DNA of 64,000 nt from Prunella strophiata (Eukaryota > Chordata > Aves > Passeriformes > Prunellidae). This document shows positions 1 to 12,545 of the stretch, in pieces. Every line of letters begins with the position of its first letter. The stretch's first letter is position 1. A program made the position numbers and the translations under genes. Under the pieces are notes generated by a model. That model saw nothing but the letters and a program-made list of their open reading frames with translations, was not told the origin of the DNA and searched no databases. Location: NCBI GenBank assembly GCA_036583965.1, contig JAZBQD010000014.1:41657490-41721489 (forward strand), in the 5' to 3' direction.

Positions 1-2971
1 GAGCCATAAGCGACACAGAGTAAGAAAAGTCTGAACAAAGAACACGTTGAGCTCAATCAGCTTTCAGTTTCCACCTCAACTATCTAACAAGTCACAACCA
101 GCAATATTTTCAATAAAAGTTATGTCTTACACAATCAGTAAGCAAATATTTTTCAAAGTTTGTGCAATTGAAATATATAACATATTGAAAAACATGCAGG
201 TTTGCAAAATTATCTATACTATGAGTATAAATAACCTTTACTTGTATTTTTCTCCCATCAACTTTTCAAACCACTGTTTTGTTCTGAAAAATGCTATTAT
301 TATTAGTTTCTTGGGTTTACTTTTCAAAATTATGTAGAATTTCTTGTAAGTACAAACATCTCTTTGTTATAAGAAAAAAATATAGAAGAGAGAAACAGAA
401 ATGAGGAAAAAACTGGGAAAAAAGAGCAAAGATTACTATTTCCTTTAACAATTCAGAGACTTTAGTGAACTTGGAATTGAATGTGTTCTTAATTATTTAA
501 TTTGTCCAATGCCCACTTCTGTAGTCCCATGATGCTGTATTCTGACCAAACAAAACAGAAGCTGCAGCTCAAATCTGAAAGAAATTATCTGGGTCAAAAT
601 GCACCCTTTGGTGGAACTCAGATGAAATTTCCACAGTTATTTGCTGTGACTCATTACTGGGATTTTTTTAACACCCTTGGCCCAGGAGCCTCTTGCCTAA
701 GTTAAATGTCAGAAAGATAGATGCCTAAGCTGGAGCTAGTCATGCTAGAATCCCTTTATATTCAGTGGAAAGAAATAGGCCCTGCCAGGGAATGACTGAT
801 CTGGCCATTTAAACATCTAACTTACAGTAGAGGTACCCTGTCTCCATTTGTGGTATCTTTACATGCAGTCTATCCGAGGCAGAGTAAGTATCACATTTCA
901 CAGGTGAGGATATGAAGCAGAAAGCCTGCTCCTAGTGTACAGCCTAAACAAAAATATCACCCATCTTCCAAAGGAGCTGTGAATTTCCCAGGTCCCTGGC
1001 AAGCATGAGCTATATGTAGAGCTTTTACAAGCAGGCTGAGCTCAGCTGCCCACAGAGCCCATTTATCCTCACTCCATAAGTTACAACACTGATGCTTATG
1101 CAAACCAGGTCCTCTGGGCACCCTGTCTGCTTGTCATTCACAAGGGCAATGGGAATAGCTGTAGCTGAAAGGATGCAAACTCTTCAAATAAATACATTTT
1201 GGGATGCCATAAGCACCAATTATATCCATGGTTTCTCACTGACAATACATGCAGGATCAATTTGGAGAAGGCACCAGATAACCGCCTCTGGCAGAAAATG
1301 TACATTTTTGATATTCATATGGGAGCAGCAATATAAATCAATATTTTTACACAGTGATTTGTAGGGATTTGCAGTAGACATGGGATTGCTATGAATTAAA
1401 TGTGTAAACACTGGAAGAAATTGTAGAATAAGGTATTCAAAAAAGGTCTGCACATGTAACATTTTTCCCAAGACACTGCTTCCATTACACTGTTCCTCGC
1501 AGTAGAATGGACTGCACACCTTTGGACAAGTCTTTGGAAATCAGTAACATGAAGATTAGTTCACTGCTGCCAAACAAAAGGTGCCCAAAATCTAAGTACT
1601 TGACAGCAGCTGTCTCTTTTTCTCTTGTGTTGCACACACTAGTGATCCTGCCCAAGCTGTTGAACATGTATCTTGATGCTTGTGAACATGTGTATCTGTA
1701 AAATCAACACACTTAAGGACGCTGTTCAACAAAATTGCTTTCCCTTCCCACAGGGACTCCCACTTAGTTTTGTTAGACCAATTTTCCTACAGTGGAGGTA
1801 CTTTGCTTTACCCTTGCCATGTAGCTCTGCTCACATTATTGTTGAATTCAACCTGAAAGCTTCATAACAGGTTCTCCATATGTCAGCTGCTGATAGCTAT
1901 TATTTTATGGGTCACCTCTCTCACAACAGTGTAGATTAACCCCATGTAATTTGTGGAACACTGTGAAAATGTTTTTCTGGGTCATAATTGGCTGTGATTC
2001 CCCATGCACAGGCAGGTATAATCTTAAAGACTGCTACTCAGTGGCCTGAATTGACACCTAGAAATGCCTCTTCATATACGGCATCTGTTGGCTTACTGCA
2101 TTCCAAACTTTGGGTGCTCAGACAGATTCTGAGCTCCATGTCAGAGAGTCTAAATTTTACATTAGCAGAGAGTGGAAGGAATGTTGCAGTGACACAGGGC
2201 TTCTTGTTGTTGAGCAGAAGACATGCTTCTGAGCCTCCTGCATACATGCTGAAGGTCACACACAGTCCAGCCAGGCAGGAGTGGGTACCTGCTGACCAGG
2301 AAAGAGAATATGGCTATACACTTTAGATGATTTTGTACTTTTAATACATATCTTTGCAAATATATATCATATACCTAACTAGCATGGTATTGACATACAA
2401 AGGCCAATGGCTTGATCAAGGCTGGATAGACTTGTTAGTTTTATTTACATGTGTGGAAAAAAGCCTGTAGTGAAAAGAAGCAAGTGAGAATTAGGACCTT
2501 TGGAGATCAAAACAGCTCCAGCTTCCCAAGCTCTTCTTAGGGAATTTCCAGTTTTTCCCACATGGTTCTGATAGGCTAGAAAAATTGGTCAAAGTTATTT
2601 ATGCTGATCTCAGTGCATTTTTATCTCTGCATGTTTTCTGCTTAAGCGTTGGATTTGAGCAGTTATATTTGGGCATTATTTCAAGGTCAAAACTGATCTC
2701 GTCCATGAGACTAAGTTCAGTTTTGTAAAACCTGCACCAGTTTTCTCCCAGAGAGGCACTTCAGGATTAGCTGCTCTAAATTTATAAGTTAGGCAGTTAA
2801 GTAGCATAGTATAGACAGATCAAACTATTGCCAGAATAGCTCAGGACCATAACCAATGATTAATGCCTTTACCTCCACAAAAGTCATTCAGAGAATACAT
2901 TAAACTTCCCAAATCAGAGCTTAAATCAATGGTATGAAGTAGGCAGGTTCCAGGAGTAGGTTTCTGAAAAT
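1..2971. other. Unannotated AT-rich non-coding sequence
   Basis: No repeat, RNA gene or coding exon was recognised. Open frames on both strands are short (112 codons at most), overlap one another and have no domain-like composition. The stretch reads as ordinary single-copy avian intergenic or intronic DNA. A small, diverged or non-coding exon cannot be excluded without RNA or alignment data. Confidence 0.6.
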
Positions 2972-3216
2972 TTTGTGAAGTTCAGCAAGGCCAAGTCCTA
3001 GGTCCTGCAACTGGGTTGGGGCAGTCCCCAACATCAACTGGGGGATCATCATGGGACAAACTGATTGAGAGCAAAGAAGATTTTAGAAGTACTGGAAGCT
3101 GGATGCAGCTTTCATCAACCTGTTCTAGTGAAAGATGTCCCTGCTTGTGTCAGGTGGAGTGACCTAGATGACCTTTAAAGGTCCTTTCTAACTCAAACCA
3201 CTCTGTGAACCTAAGA
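2972..3216 (+). repeat. CR1 LINE 3' fragment with large internal deletion
   Basis: The left part (about 2972-3072) matches the CR1 segment for the C-terminal reading frame, the 'aaggccaag...ggtcctgca' and 'ctgggggat' blocks. From about 3105 the sequence jumps to the CR1 3' end, with the 'gacctttaaaggtcctttc' block and a decayed tail ending near 'ctctgtgaacc'. By comparison with the copy at 3750-4815, roughly 600 bp is missing between the two parts. The tail is on the right, so the element lies on the plus strand. It is 5'-truncated, as most genomic CR1 copies are, and is not active. The subfamily was not assigned. Confidence 0.75.
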
Positions 3217-3749
3217 CATTAGAGGAAATTCTGATTTAAGTAATAACTAAAGTCAGATGATGTTTTAGAATTTTTATTCTTGAATGCTTGTCCATTACAA
3301 ATCTACTGAGGAAAATATACTTAAACACCAGGTTTGGTTTTGTTTTTTTTTTTTTAAAGATCCTTAATTGATTGTCCCTGCTACATAGGATTTAGAAAAT
3401 TCTATGAATTTATGAAGCAGTACACCAACCAATGAGGCAAAAAATAAAGAAATTAACATTTTACAGGGAAATTGAACACTAGAAATAATACCACTTATCT
3501 GAGAAGCAGTCCATGAGATTAACATTTAGGCTCTTAAGCTCCTTAAGGCTTTTCAGAACATAAATAATGCTATGTGAGCCAGATTTATTTCCTATATAAG
3601 AGTTCTAAAATCCGTTCTTTTTGGGGAAAAAAAAAAAAAAGGTAAAATTATTTTAATATGCCTTTTTGACTTTAAACAAATGCTTTATCATGTGTTCAGT
3701 TTTTATAGTTCTCTCAGTTTTTGAATGTTAATATCACAGAAGAATAAAA
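3217..3749. other. Unannotated spacer between two CR1 pieces
   Basis: AT-rich sequence with a T-run near 3341-3354 and an A-run near 3628-3641. No gene or repeat family was recognised. Confidence 0.6.
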
Positions 3750-4815
3750 TCATAGAATGCATAGAAAGGAGCCCTTGAAGATCATGTAAATGGTCCCTGG
3801 CTGTGGGCAGGGACACCATCAACTAGATCAGATAGCTCAGAGCCCCATCCAGTTTGGCCTTGAACACCACCAGGGATACAACATCCACAACTTCTCTGGG
3901 CATCCTGTTCCAGTACTTCACAGTAAGAAATTTCTTCCTGACATCTAATCTAAACCCATCCTCTTTCCACTTAAACCTATTCCCCCTTGTCCTGTCACTT
4001 CATGCCCTTGCAAATAGTCCTGCCCCAACTTTCCTTTAAGTTCCTTTCAGGCACTGGAATGCTGCAATTAGGTCACCCCCAAACCATTTTTTCCAGGCTG
4101 AACAATCCCAATTCTGTCAGCCTTTCCTCACAGAAAGGTGCTCCACCCCTCTGAACAACTTGGTGGCCCTCCTCTGGACTTGATCCAACGGGTCCATGTC
4201 CTTCCCATGCTGGGGACCCCAGGGCAGGATGCAGCACTGCAGGTGAGGTCTCTGCAGGGTGGAGTAAAGGGACAGAATCCCCTCCCTTGCCCTGCTGGCC
4301 ACACTGCTTTGGGTGCAGCCCAGGACACGTTTGGCTCTCTGTGCTGTGAGTGCCCATGGCTGGGTCATGTCCAGCCTCTCCCCCCCAGCACCCCAGGGTC
4401 CTTCTCAGCAGGGCTGCTCTCCATCTGTGCATCCCCAGCCTGTGCTGACACCAGGGTTTGCCCCAGCCCAGGTGCAGCACCTTGCACTTGGCCTTATTAA
4501 ACCCCATGAGATTCCCATGGGCCACTGCTCAGGCCTGCCCAGGTCCCTCTGGATGGCATCCTGTGCTTCAGGTGTGTCAGCTGCACCACTCAGCTCGGTG
4601 TCATCTGCAAATGTGCTGAGGGAGCACTCGATCCCTTCATCCCTGTCACTAATGAAAATATCAAAACACTGGTCCCAGTACAGACCCATGAGGAACACCA
4701 TGTGTCACTGATGCCCTTTTGAATGTGACCATCCAACCAATTCCCAATCAACCTAACAGTTCACCAGTCAAATTCATCACTCTCCAATTTGAAGAGAAGG
4801 ATGTTGTGGGATAGC
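3750..4815 (-). mobile_element. CR1 LINE, 5'-truncated, with remnant of reverse-transcriptase ORF
   Basis: On the plus strand this reads as the reverse complement of the CR1 3' end. It starts with a decayed 'catagaatg' tail and continues through 'ccacaacttctctgggca', 'aatttcttcctgacatctaa' and 'ggtccatgtccttcccatgc'. The minus-strand frame 4405-4701 retains the reverse-transcriptase catalytic motif FADDT at 4597-4611, in the stretch ECSLSTFADDTELSGAADT. The minus-strand frame 4073-4525 contains FNKAKCKVLHLG and ends in ERLTELGLFSLEK, both typical of the CR1 ORF2 C-terminus, with frameshifts between. Similarity fades near 4815, so this is a truncated pseudogene copy of about 1.07 kb. CR1 ORF2 normally encodes an endonuclease plus reverse transcriptase; the endonuclease is absent here. 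Confidence 0.9.
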
Positions 4816-7800
4816 ACTGCTTTCAGGCTCATCTGTTGCTGTTCAGCTATTTGTCTGGAGGCTTTTCTAATGCTTTGCCTTCCTTTCCTTGAGTTTGTTT
4901 TTGCACAGAGTCCGCATAAGTGTTTCAGTACCCTGTGAACAGAGAGCAAAAAAAGCAGAAAGAATGCAGAGTAGAATCCCTTATCTGGACCAGGTCTTTC
5001 CTATTTAATTTACTGGGGCATTTAAAGATACTATTTTAAGAGGCAGTGTTTTTAAAGCAAATGTAGTTCTGGAGGATCAGTCTCTCACATAGGCTGATCC
5101 TTATCTAGAGACATTTGGAAAATTTTCAGTAGAAAACTTTGCATTGGATAAAAGAACTGCATGAAAATACGCTGTACGCTGATTTTGCTAAACTTTAGGT
5201 ATAGAAGATTTTAAAAAACATGCCACAGTGACCTGTCTTAACAGTTTTTGTGTTAAATGCTTCACAATTTAGAATGACTTTTCAATTCAATATTTTGTAT
5301 TTTTTTATACTAACTGTGTCATATAATGGAGGGTACTAAAAAGCTAAAGTCAAAACAACATTTCACACTGCCAAAACTGACACAATAAAACCAGACTGGC
5401 CACCTAAAATAGATGGATTTGCGATTAACCTGTTAAGAGGATAACCATTCTCCTACCCTAGTCCTCCATCACAGTCAAAAAGGTGTCAAGTTAAGTGCTA
5501 CTATACTCCAACTCCTATTTGCCCTTGTGCTACAGGCTACAGAAAAAAAATACAAAAACTTTCCACAGTGTTCTTTATCTTATGTCATTATCCTTATGCT
5601 GCCTTAGGTCATTAAAATAAATGTTTTGTGCTTGGGTCCATTTATTCTATTGTCAGTGATGAATGTACCTGCTTGGTTTAATTTTGTATGCATTTTATAT
5701 TGCCCATTGTATGTTTTCAGATTTATTAAATAAGTACTCCATCTTATTTCAAAAAGCTCTAAACATGATACTTTTTATTTTTTTATTTTTAATGATCTTA
5801 TTTTAAAAGCCATACTTTTTTTGCTTAGCACATGGTAAATCCTAAGTTAAACTTGACTGTGTTGTTTTGTTAGTACTTGTAGATAGTTTCATATGCTCTC
5901 CATATAGAGAGGGAGATCAAATTGTCCTTTATGTCAAGAAACAAGGGCTTGGACTCATTCTTGCTCATTTTCTCACCTCTTTTTCATCCTTACCATAGTG
6001 CAAATTTAAGGAGATTTCTACTCCCCTTCCTCATTTCTCTTCATGGTGCTTCAGCCAACTTTTTCCCAAAAAAACCTTATTTTTTTTCCACTGGAAACAA
6101 TGTCTTCACCACCTTGTCCAGTCGCACAATGAGATAAGTCACTGATAAAAGGAGAGTTATGCTGACCCATAAAGCTCTGCTGAAACTCCATGAAACTGCA
6201 TCTCTGGTCTTTCTTCATAGGAATAGAAATGAACCCTGCAGGTCTTTCTTCTTCAGGCAGCTCTAACTGGCACCTCAGCTGAGAGACAGATACACACACT
6301 TGGCCCTATTTATTCTCTTTTTCTCCTTAATTACCTATTGCTTCCTATGGCCCTAAATACAGCATCTCTTTTCTCTGGTGTGTGATATAAGGAAGATTTC
6401 ATTTGCTTTCCTGACTTGGAACACAATCCTTGCATCAAACAGCAGCACTGACAGTATTTAACCTCACCTCCAGGTCACTAACATTTCACCATCAAGTCCA
6501 TATCCCAAGACTGCCTTTGGGATTTTAGGGAGTATTCCCTCCATAACAGAAGGCAAAACCAGAAGAGTTTGGAAATCATGTGCTACAGCAGACCTATACA
6601 CCAAGAACATGAATAACTTAGAGATGCTAAGTATATGTACAGGTGGATATACATACTATGTAGATTGTACAGAAAATCAAAGATTTTGCTGGACCACAGT
6701 TCTAGCTCAGTGTGCAGGAAATTCTTCCTGATATTCACCTCAGGTGTCTCAAAAGTATGGCTTTATGTGGAGACTGCATAGAGTTACACCTTTAAAAACC
6801 CAGCAAAAATTACAGCAGCTTCTAGTCAGAATTTATATTAGTAGAAAATAAATATTTTTGTAATTCCATTCCAAAAGGCGATTCCCCCTATTGCTTTGAT
6901 ATTTTTGAGCTTTTTTTTTTTAATTCCTCCAATTTTTGATGAGGATATGAAAAGATTAGAAGTAGAGTGCAACCTAATTTAAAAAAAAAAAATATGCAAT
7001 AGAATTCCTGTAGGAAAAAATATTCTGCATCAGAATTTCTAAGAAAATTCATTGAAAGCAGTAGATACCTGAAAACCTTAAGTTAAACAACAGTTTGCAT
7101 CTGTACTGGCAGTATATTGTGGCAAAACAAAAGATTGTTTTCAAGCTGTCTAAGCAGAGATATTGCAGTAGCCAGGTGGTAAATGATATTTCTAGGAGAC
7201 CCTTCTGAGGATCACACCAGGAACACACCAGATGCAGTTCCCATTAATAGAGATGGTGAGTGACCAGCCAGATAAAGAGAGGGATGATTCTATTAAAACT
7301 TTCACTTCCCATTTACTTTCAAATTCACATATCCTCATACTTCCTGGCCCTCTTCCCAATAGTATTTGGGGAGAAGCTCTTAGTTTAACAGAAAGAAATG
7401 GCCTGGAAATCTCTAGAAAAAACTTGAATTGTTTGATTTTCCAAACTGTTTTTTCAGGCTTATTTTTTAAAATATTTGGATGAGGTTCAGTGTTTACATC
7501 TCAAGTCTTATGTGCATACACAAACTGTATTGAAATTATGATCTCTGTAGTTCACCCATCTGCTGAACCCACTAGTTTTATCAGAGAACTATTTAACAAG
7601 CTGAGAAAACAGGATCAGAATCATCTTTATAGCTTTGTTCTCTACTCATCTCCATTGAAAACTTCTGATGAGGTTATAATTCTTCAAAATTCTTGCCTTA
7701 AGGTAGCATTTCAGGTATTTAATAACAATTTGAAAACTTTGATTCCCATTGACTCCACTCCAGACTTCTTCTATTATGCACAGAAATATCTTAAACTCAT

Positions 7801-8999
7801 TTACCAGCTGTACTACACAGTGCTGAGCAACTGCACAGGATAACTATACAACAACATTAAGGGCATATTTTCTTACTATCCTGAATTTATCTAGCAAAAT
7901 GACAACATGGCAGATATTTCTGATTGATTAGAGCATTAAGCTTTGACAGGTGCTTGCACTTTGTCTAAGGTTTCAAATATTTTGGGACAACTGCAAACCT
8001 GATCACAGTTATTATCAGGAAAAAAAAGCATGATCAGCAAATAGTATCCTGATATTTGCTGTAAAGAATAATGAGGTATCATTTCAATAACCCCCACCTT
8101 AAAAATAATGAAATTTCATGCAACTGAAAAGGTGCTGGCAATACTGAAAGATGTTTCAGTAACAGAAACTACTTTAAAACTGAAAAAAAAAAAAAAGGGT
8201 TTTTGTACCAAGCACAGGAGTGCTGACTTTAAAAAATAAGTTAACATTAAGAAGGCTTTAAGTTGTTTGGAGAGATCTACAGGCTTACACATCTGAGGGA
8301 TACTTAGCAAGTATCTGAAAGCTAACCCAAGCTATTTTTAAGCTGTACAGAATTGCAGAGGGTTGTGAGTATTTTATTGCAACTCCAGTCAGAAACTTGG
8401 ATTAGACATCCATCCTATATAGTGTTGTTTGTGTCTGGATTACTCTTTGGATGAGGTGCTCAGACAGACTTGTACATTTGTCAGCTCTGCAGAGACAACT
8501 CAAGAAGAAGGAAAAAATAAAAAGTACTAGTTATGTGGTCAGAGTCCAAAGTCTGTAAAAACTGTGTTTTGTTGGACATTTCTGTCAGTGTGTTATAACA
8601 TGTCATCTCTCTTGAGGGGATATAACTCCTGGAAGCCCTCATACGATGTCAAGGCCCAAAGAGTAAATAATTTTCTCTTTATGAGTAGAAATACCAAGTT
8701 AAAACAAGTACCTGTGTTGTAGGCCAAAGGACAGATCTCTTTTTTAACAAGGCAAGTTTCCCAATTTTTATACATCAGAACTCTGACCCAACACAAAATA
8801 TTTGTACAATTAACACCATTCAGAGGTCTGCTCTTTGCAGATGACCATTTCTGAAGGTACTGACCTAGAGAGAGGAGCAGTCAGAGGTTTGTGTTTACCA
8901 CTTCTGAGTCTTCTACAGCCAGCAGAGTTGGTATAATCTGTCATTATCGACACAGATAAGGTTACTAGTTATATCAGCAAGTTCTGAAATGTTATCTTG
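4816..8999. other. Unannotated AT-rich non-coding sequence
   Basis: No convincing gene or repeat was found. Several A- or T-rich runs occur (for example around 5765-5800 and A14 at 8183-8196). The longest open frame (7490-7843, 117 codons) has no recognisable domain. A weak CR1-like phrase near 6719-6745 is too short to call. Confidence 0.6.
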
Positions 9000-9310
9000 C
9001 TGTTGAAAGCACCATACCTTTTCACAAGTTCTGTTCCTTGCAGTGCTGACTCCATCCTCCTTCTTCACCACAGCACTGCTAACTGAATTCTGTTTCCTCC
9101 TATAGTCTTGGTCCCTCCTTTTATACTACTCAGTGTCATTGGAGGTACCTGTGCCCTATTAAGAGCACACCTGTTCCAAATCTTAGTAATCAGAACAGCT
9201 GCAACTCTTTAGGGGGTGAAATTACCTTCAGTACTACCTCCCACAGTAATCAGACTGTGATCCCTCATTGGGGGATTACTTCACACCATCACCTTCAAAA
9301 TTTTCCCTGA
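9000..9310 (-). mobile_element. Candidate old LTR (promoter side) on minus strand
   Basis: Read on the minus strand, the segment has a CACA-rich upstream part, then a strong TATA box (GTATAAAAGGAGGG, on the complement of about 9115-9128), then a purine-rich leader. That organisation and the wording resemble avian ERVL-type LTRs. I cannot define the TG...CA ends or target duplications, so the boundaries are approximate. It could instead be an unrelated promoter-like sequence. The family assignment is from memory and is moderately uncertain. Confidence 0.42.
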
Positions 9311-11825
9311 GAACCCTACCAAAGGTCTGACTCAATGCTGTCCTACAAATCCATGTTGACTTCACATGCAGACCAGCAGCAGGCTTCTGAATTCCCTTTG
9401 GGAATCAGGTGGTTTGTACAAAAGATCAGAGTGGTTTTGGAAGCAGCACTGCTACCAGCAAAGCCTGAGTACTAGCGTGTGATTGTAAACACCACCCACA
9501 CACATTCAGGTGTAAGCAGATGTACTTGTCTTTTCCCACACCTGATTCTTCATTTCAGATAAAAAAAAAAAAAGGAAAACAAAGCAAAATAAGACAATAT
9601 GCACAAAAAAAGAGAAAAATTCAATGTCTGTGGAGACTTCTACGATACATCCTGGGATTACCAGGATGTAATACAGATATAATTTTAATCAGTCATCCAT
9701 TTTTCTGAGAGTTGATTAATAAATAATATTAGGTCTGAGAAAAGGTCTGTGCACATGTCTTTATTGCTTCATTTGGGTTTTTTTTTTCCTTAAGTCAAGG
9801 TCCTAAATATTATTTTAATGTAGTCCCTTGTATTTAATTATTTAGAGGTTTAATAACAGCAGACTGCATCCAGTCACACTAAAAAGAGAACTTTCTTCAT
9901 ATCCATACTTTGATTTACACATTTTGCAATAACACAATTCGTTTCATAGGAAGTGAATTACAACAATAATGTAAGAGAGAAAAATGCTACAGAAGTCTTT
10001 TCTTCCAGTAATTCAAAATATGATGTCTGTAGATGAAATTATATTGTCACAAACAACTGATATTTCTGTCTCTTATCAGTGACAGGAAGTAGTTATAAGA
10101 AAAGGAAACCAAGCAAATCACTTCAGATTCCATTCTTTCACTCATATTATATAAAGGCATGAGTGTGAGTGTGAAATGTTTTCATAACTTGTTCATCATC
10201 TGGCCTTTGGGGTTTGCTCTGCTGACAAGGGTTGAGTGATACTTTTTTATTATTATTTTGGCCTACAGATTTTCAAGCGATATTGCTGTTCAGACAAAAT
10301 CATTGTTTTTAATGGAACTCTCAAAAAAGAAATATTTCAGAAATATTATATTATTGAATACCAAAGAAAATAAGACATGAATATCACCAATTCTTAATTT
10401 TTGTTCACTTTCTTTTCTTTTTTTCCCTCTCAGTTCTGCTTCATATTCATATGAAATAAGATAGGAAAAGCTAAGATAATATTCAGAAAAAATCTTTAAT
10501 GCAATTAATTATTTATTCTTTCAGTGTCACAGAGTGTCAGGAAATTTTTCTTTTACACTGTATTTATAGATATCCTTGAATTTAGAAGTCCAACCTAATG
10601 AATATATAGCTAGTGCCTTGTATGGGGCTATTTATTTGACCATGACACTCAAAAGATTTCTTTGCGGTGGATTCCTATGTATCTAAATAAATAATTATTA
10701 GAGCTTTCAGCCATTACATACAAGTATGTATGAAATTCACAACAAACCCAATGTTAGTACCTGTTGATGTAGATGAGAATTTGCAAATGCTCTTCTTGAT
10801 TGGCTTCTGCTTTGGTTTAGAGGCATTTTTCAGAGTTTCAGATGATAAAAAGAAGAAAACACTACCATCTTAGATTTCCGTATTTTCTGATGTACAACAT
10901 GTATTCATATTGTATGTAGGATATGTCTACAGTGGATTCCTTCTTCCAGTCTGGAAGGTTTCTGGATTGAGACATGGCACTATGGCCAAATGGCTTCTAG
11001 GGTCAAATCTGGCACATCTCTGATCAGTTTAAATACTGACAAAATGAGATAGCATCTGACTGCTCCCATCCAGGCACATGCATCCTAGACCCTGCACAAC
11101 CTGTTAAGTATTTCATTAAAAACCACTAATCAAATTAATCTTAAGTGAAGAAAAAAAAATTCTGTCTGGTAAGGATCAGGATCAGAGTATTTACCTTCCC
11201 CAGTCTCAGGTTAAGGATATTTAGAGGCACTTCATACTGATTTATGACAAAAGCTTTGTTTTCTTTCATATCCACAGTGCTAAAAAAATATTATTAACCT
11301 TCATGTTAGGAACAGAAATTCACATCTTGATTTAGTTTCCTGTTCATGGGCATCTCATGCCTTTTGAGACTTCCCAGGTGTTTAAAACATTCTCATGGAA
11401 GTAACAAATATTACAACCCAATGAGACTTTCCAGGATCTACTGGGCATTTTACTGTGGGTGGACATTTGCAAAGAGGTTCATACACAATTCATGAGTAAA
11501 TAAAATGATCTTGTTTATTGGTTAACACACCCAACAAACAGCTGGACTGTAGTCATAGGCTTATTGTTGATATTCTTAGCACTTGTAAAACAGACTCCTG
11601 ATGAATCTCTGGTGGCCAGGCATCAGGCACTCCTTAGTCAGTCTCCACAGCATTTGGTCTGATCTTTTACCTTGCTGAATTGACATTTCCCAGCTCTGTC
11701 TTGTTTTTTGCTCTCAGGTTTTCATAATTCTATGCTATGTGCATGTGTTTGTCTCTGGAGACTTTCATCTAGCAACTACTTAAGCTAATTATTTTATCTC
11801 TGATTTAATTTTACTTAACATAGAC
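9311..11825. other. Unannotated AT-rich non-coding sequence
   Basis: No gene was found. A perfect 10-bp stem with a 5-nt loop lies at 9646-9670 and is listed separately. The remainder is AT-rich, with short A/T runs and no recognisable repeat family. Confidence 0.58.
9646..9670. repeat. Short perfect inverted repeat (10-bp arms, 5-nt loop)
   Basis: The left arm TACATCCTGG (9646-9655) and right arm CCAGGATGTA (9661-9670) are exact reverse complements separated by GATTA. There is no U-run immediately downstream, and this is eukaryotic DNA, so a bacterial-type terminator is not implied. Confidence 0.8.
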
Positions 11826-12545
11826 TCATAAGATCATAGAATAGAATAGGTTGGAAGGGTCCTTTAAAGATTTTCTAGTCCAAATTTCCTGCCATAAGCA
11901 GGAACATCAACTAGATAAAGTTGTTCAGAGCCCCGTCCAGCCTGACCTTGAATGTTTCCAGGGATGGGGCATCTTCCATTTCTTTAGACTACCTGTTCCA
12001 GTCCCTCACCACCCTCATTGTAATAAACTATCTTCCTCATATTTAATCTAAATCAACCCTCTTTTACTTTAAAGCCATTACCCCTTGTCCTTTTGCCAGG
12101 ATGAACCATCCCAACTCTCAGTCTGTCTTCATAGGAGAGCTCTCTGGCCTTTGGTCACTTCGTGTCCCTCATCTGAGCTTGCTCCAGCAGGTCCATGTCC
12201 TTTGGGGCTGCAGAGCTGGATGCAGCTCTCCATGTGGGGTCTCACCAGAGCAGAGCAGAGCAGAGGGGCAGAATCACCTCCCTGGCCCTGCTGGCCACGC
12301 TGCTTTGGATACAGCCCAGGATACAACTGGTTTCTGGGCTGTGAGTGAACATTGTTGGGTCATGTCCAGCCTCTCCTCCATGCCAAATCCTTCTCAGCAG
12401 GGCTGCTCTCATCCTGAAGCCTGTGTTGATATTGAGGATTGTCCTGACTTAGGTGCAGCACCTTGCCCTTGGCCGTGTTGAACTTCAAGTTCATGAGGTT
12501 CAAGTGGGCCCATTTCTCAATATTGTCTATCAAACAGCCACTTAG
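11826..12545 (-). mobile_element. CR1 LINE 3' portion with internal deletion
   Basis: The reverse complement of the CR1 3' end begins at the tail 'atcatagaatagaatagg' and runs through 'ccagggatggggcatc', 'cagcaggtccatgtcc' and 'ctgctggccacgctgctttg' to 'ttgaacttcaagttcatgag'. Compared with the copy at 3750-4815, about 95-100 bp is missing near 12091-12099. There the 'ccccttgtcc' block joins almost directly to the 'ccaggatgaaccatccc' block. Minus-strand frames are broken (12129-12326 and 12360-12578); the latter contains FNTAKGKVLHLS, the decayed form of the CR1 ORF2 C-terminal phrase. 5'-truncated and inactive. Confidence 0.9.

Noticed and set aside
9340..9370. 'aaatccatgttgact' resembling the CR1 reverse-transcriptase block
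   Set aside because: Only about 15 bp, and neighbouring CR1 landmarks are missing.
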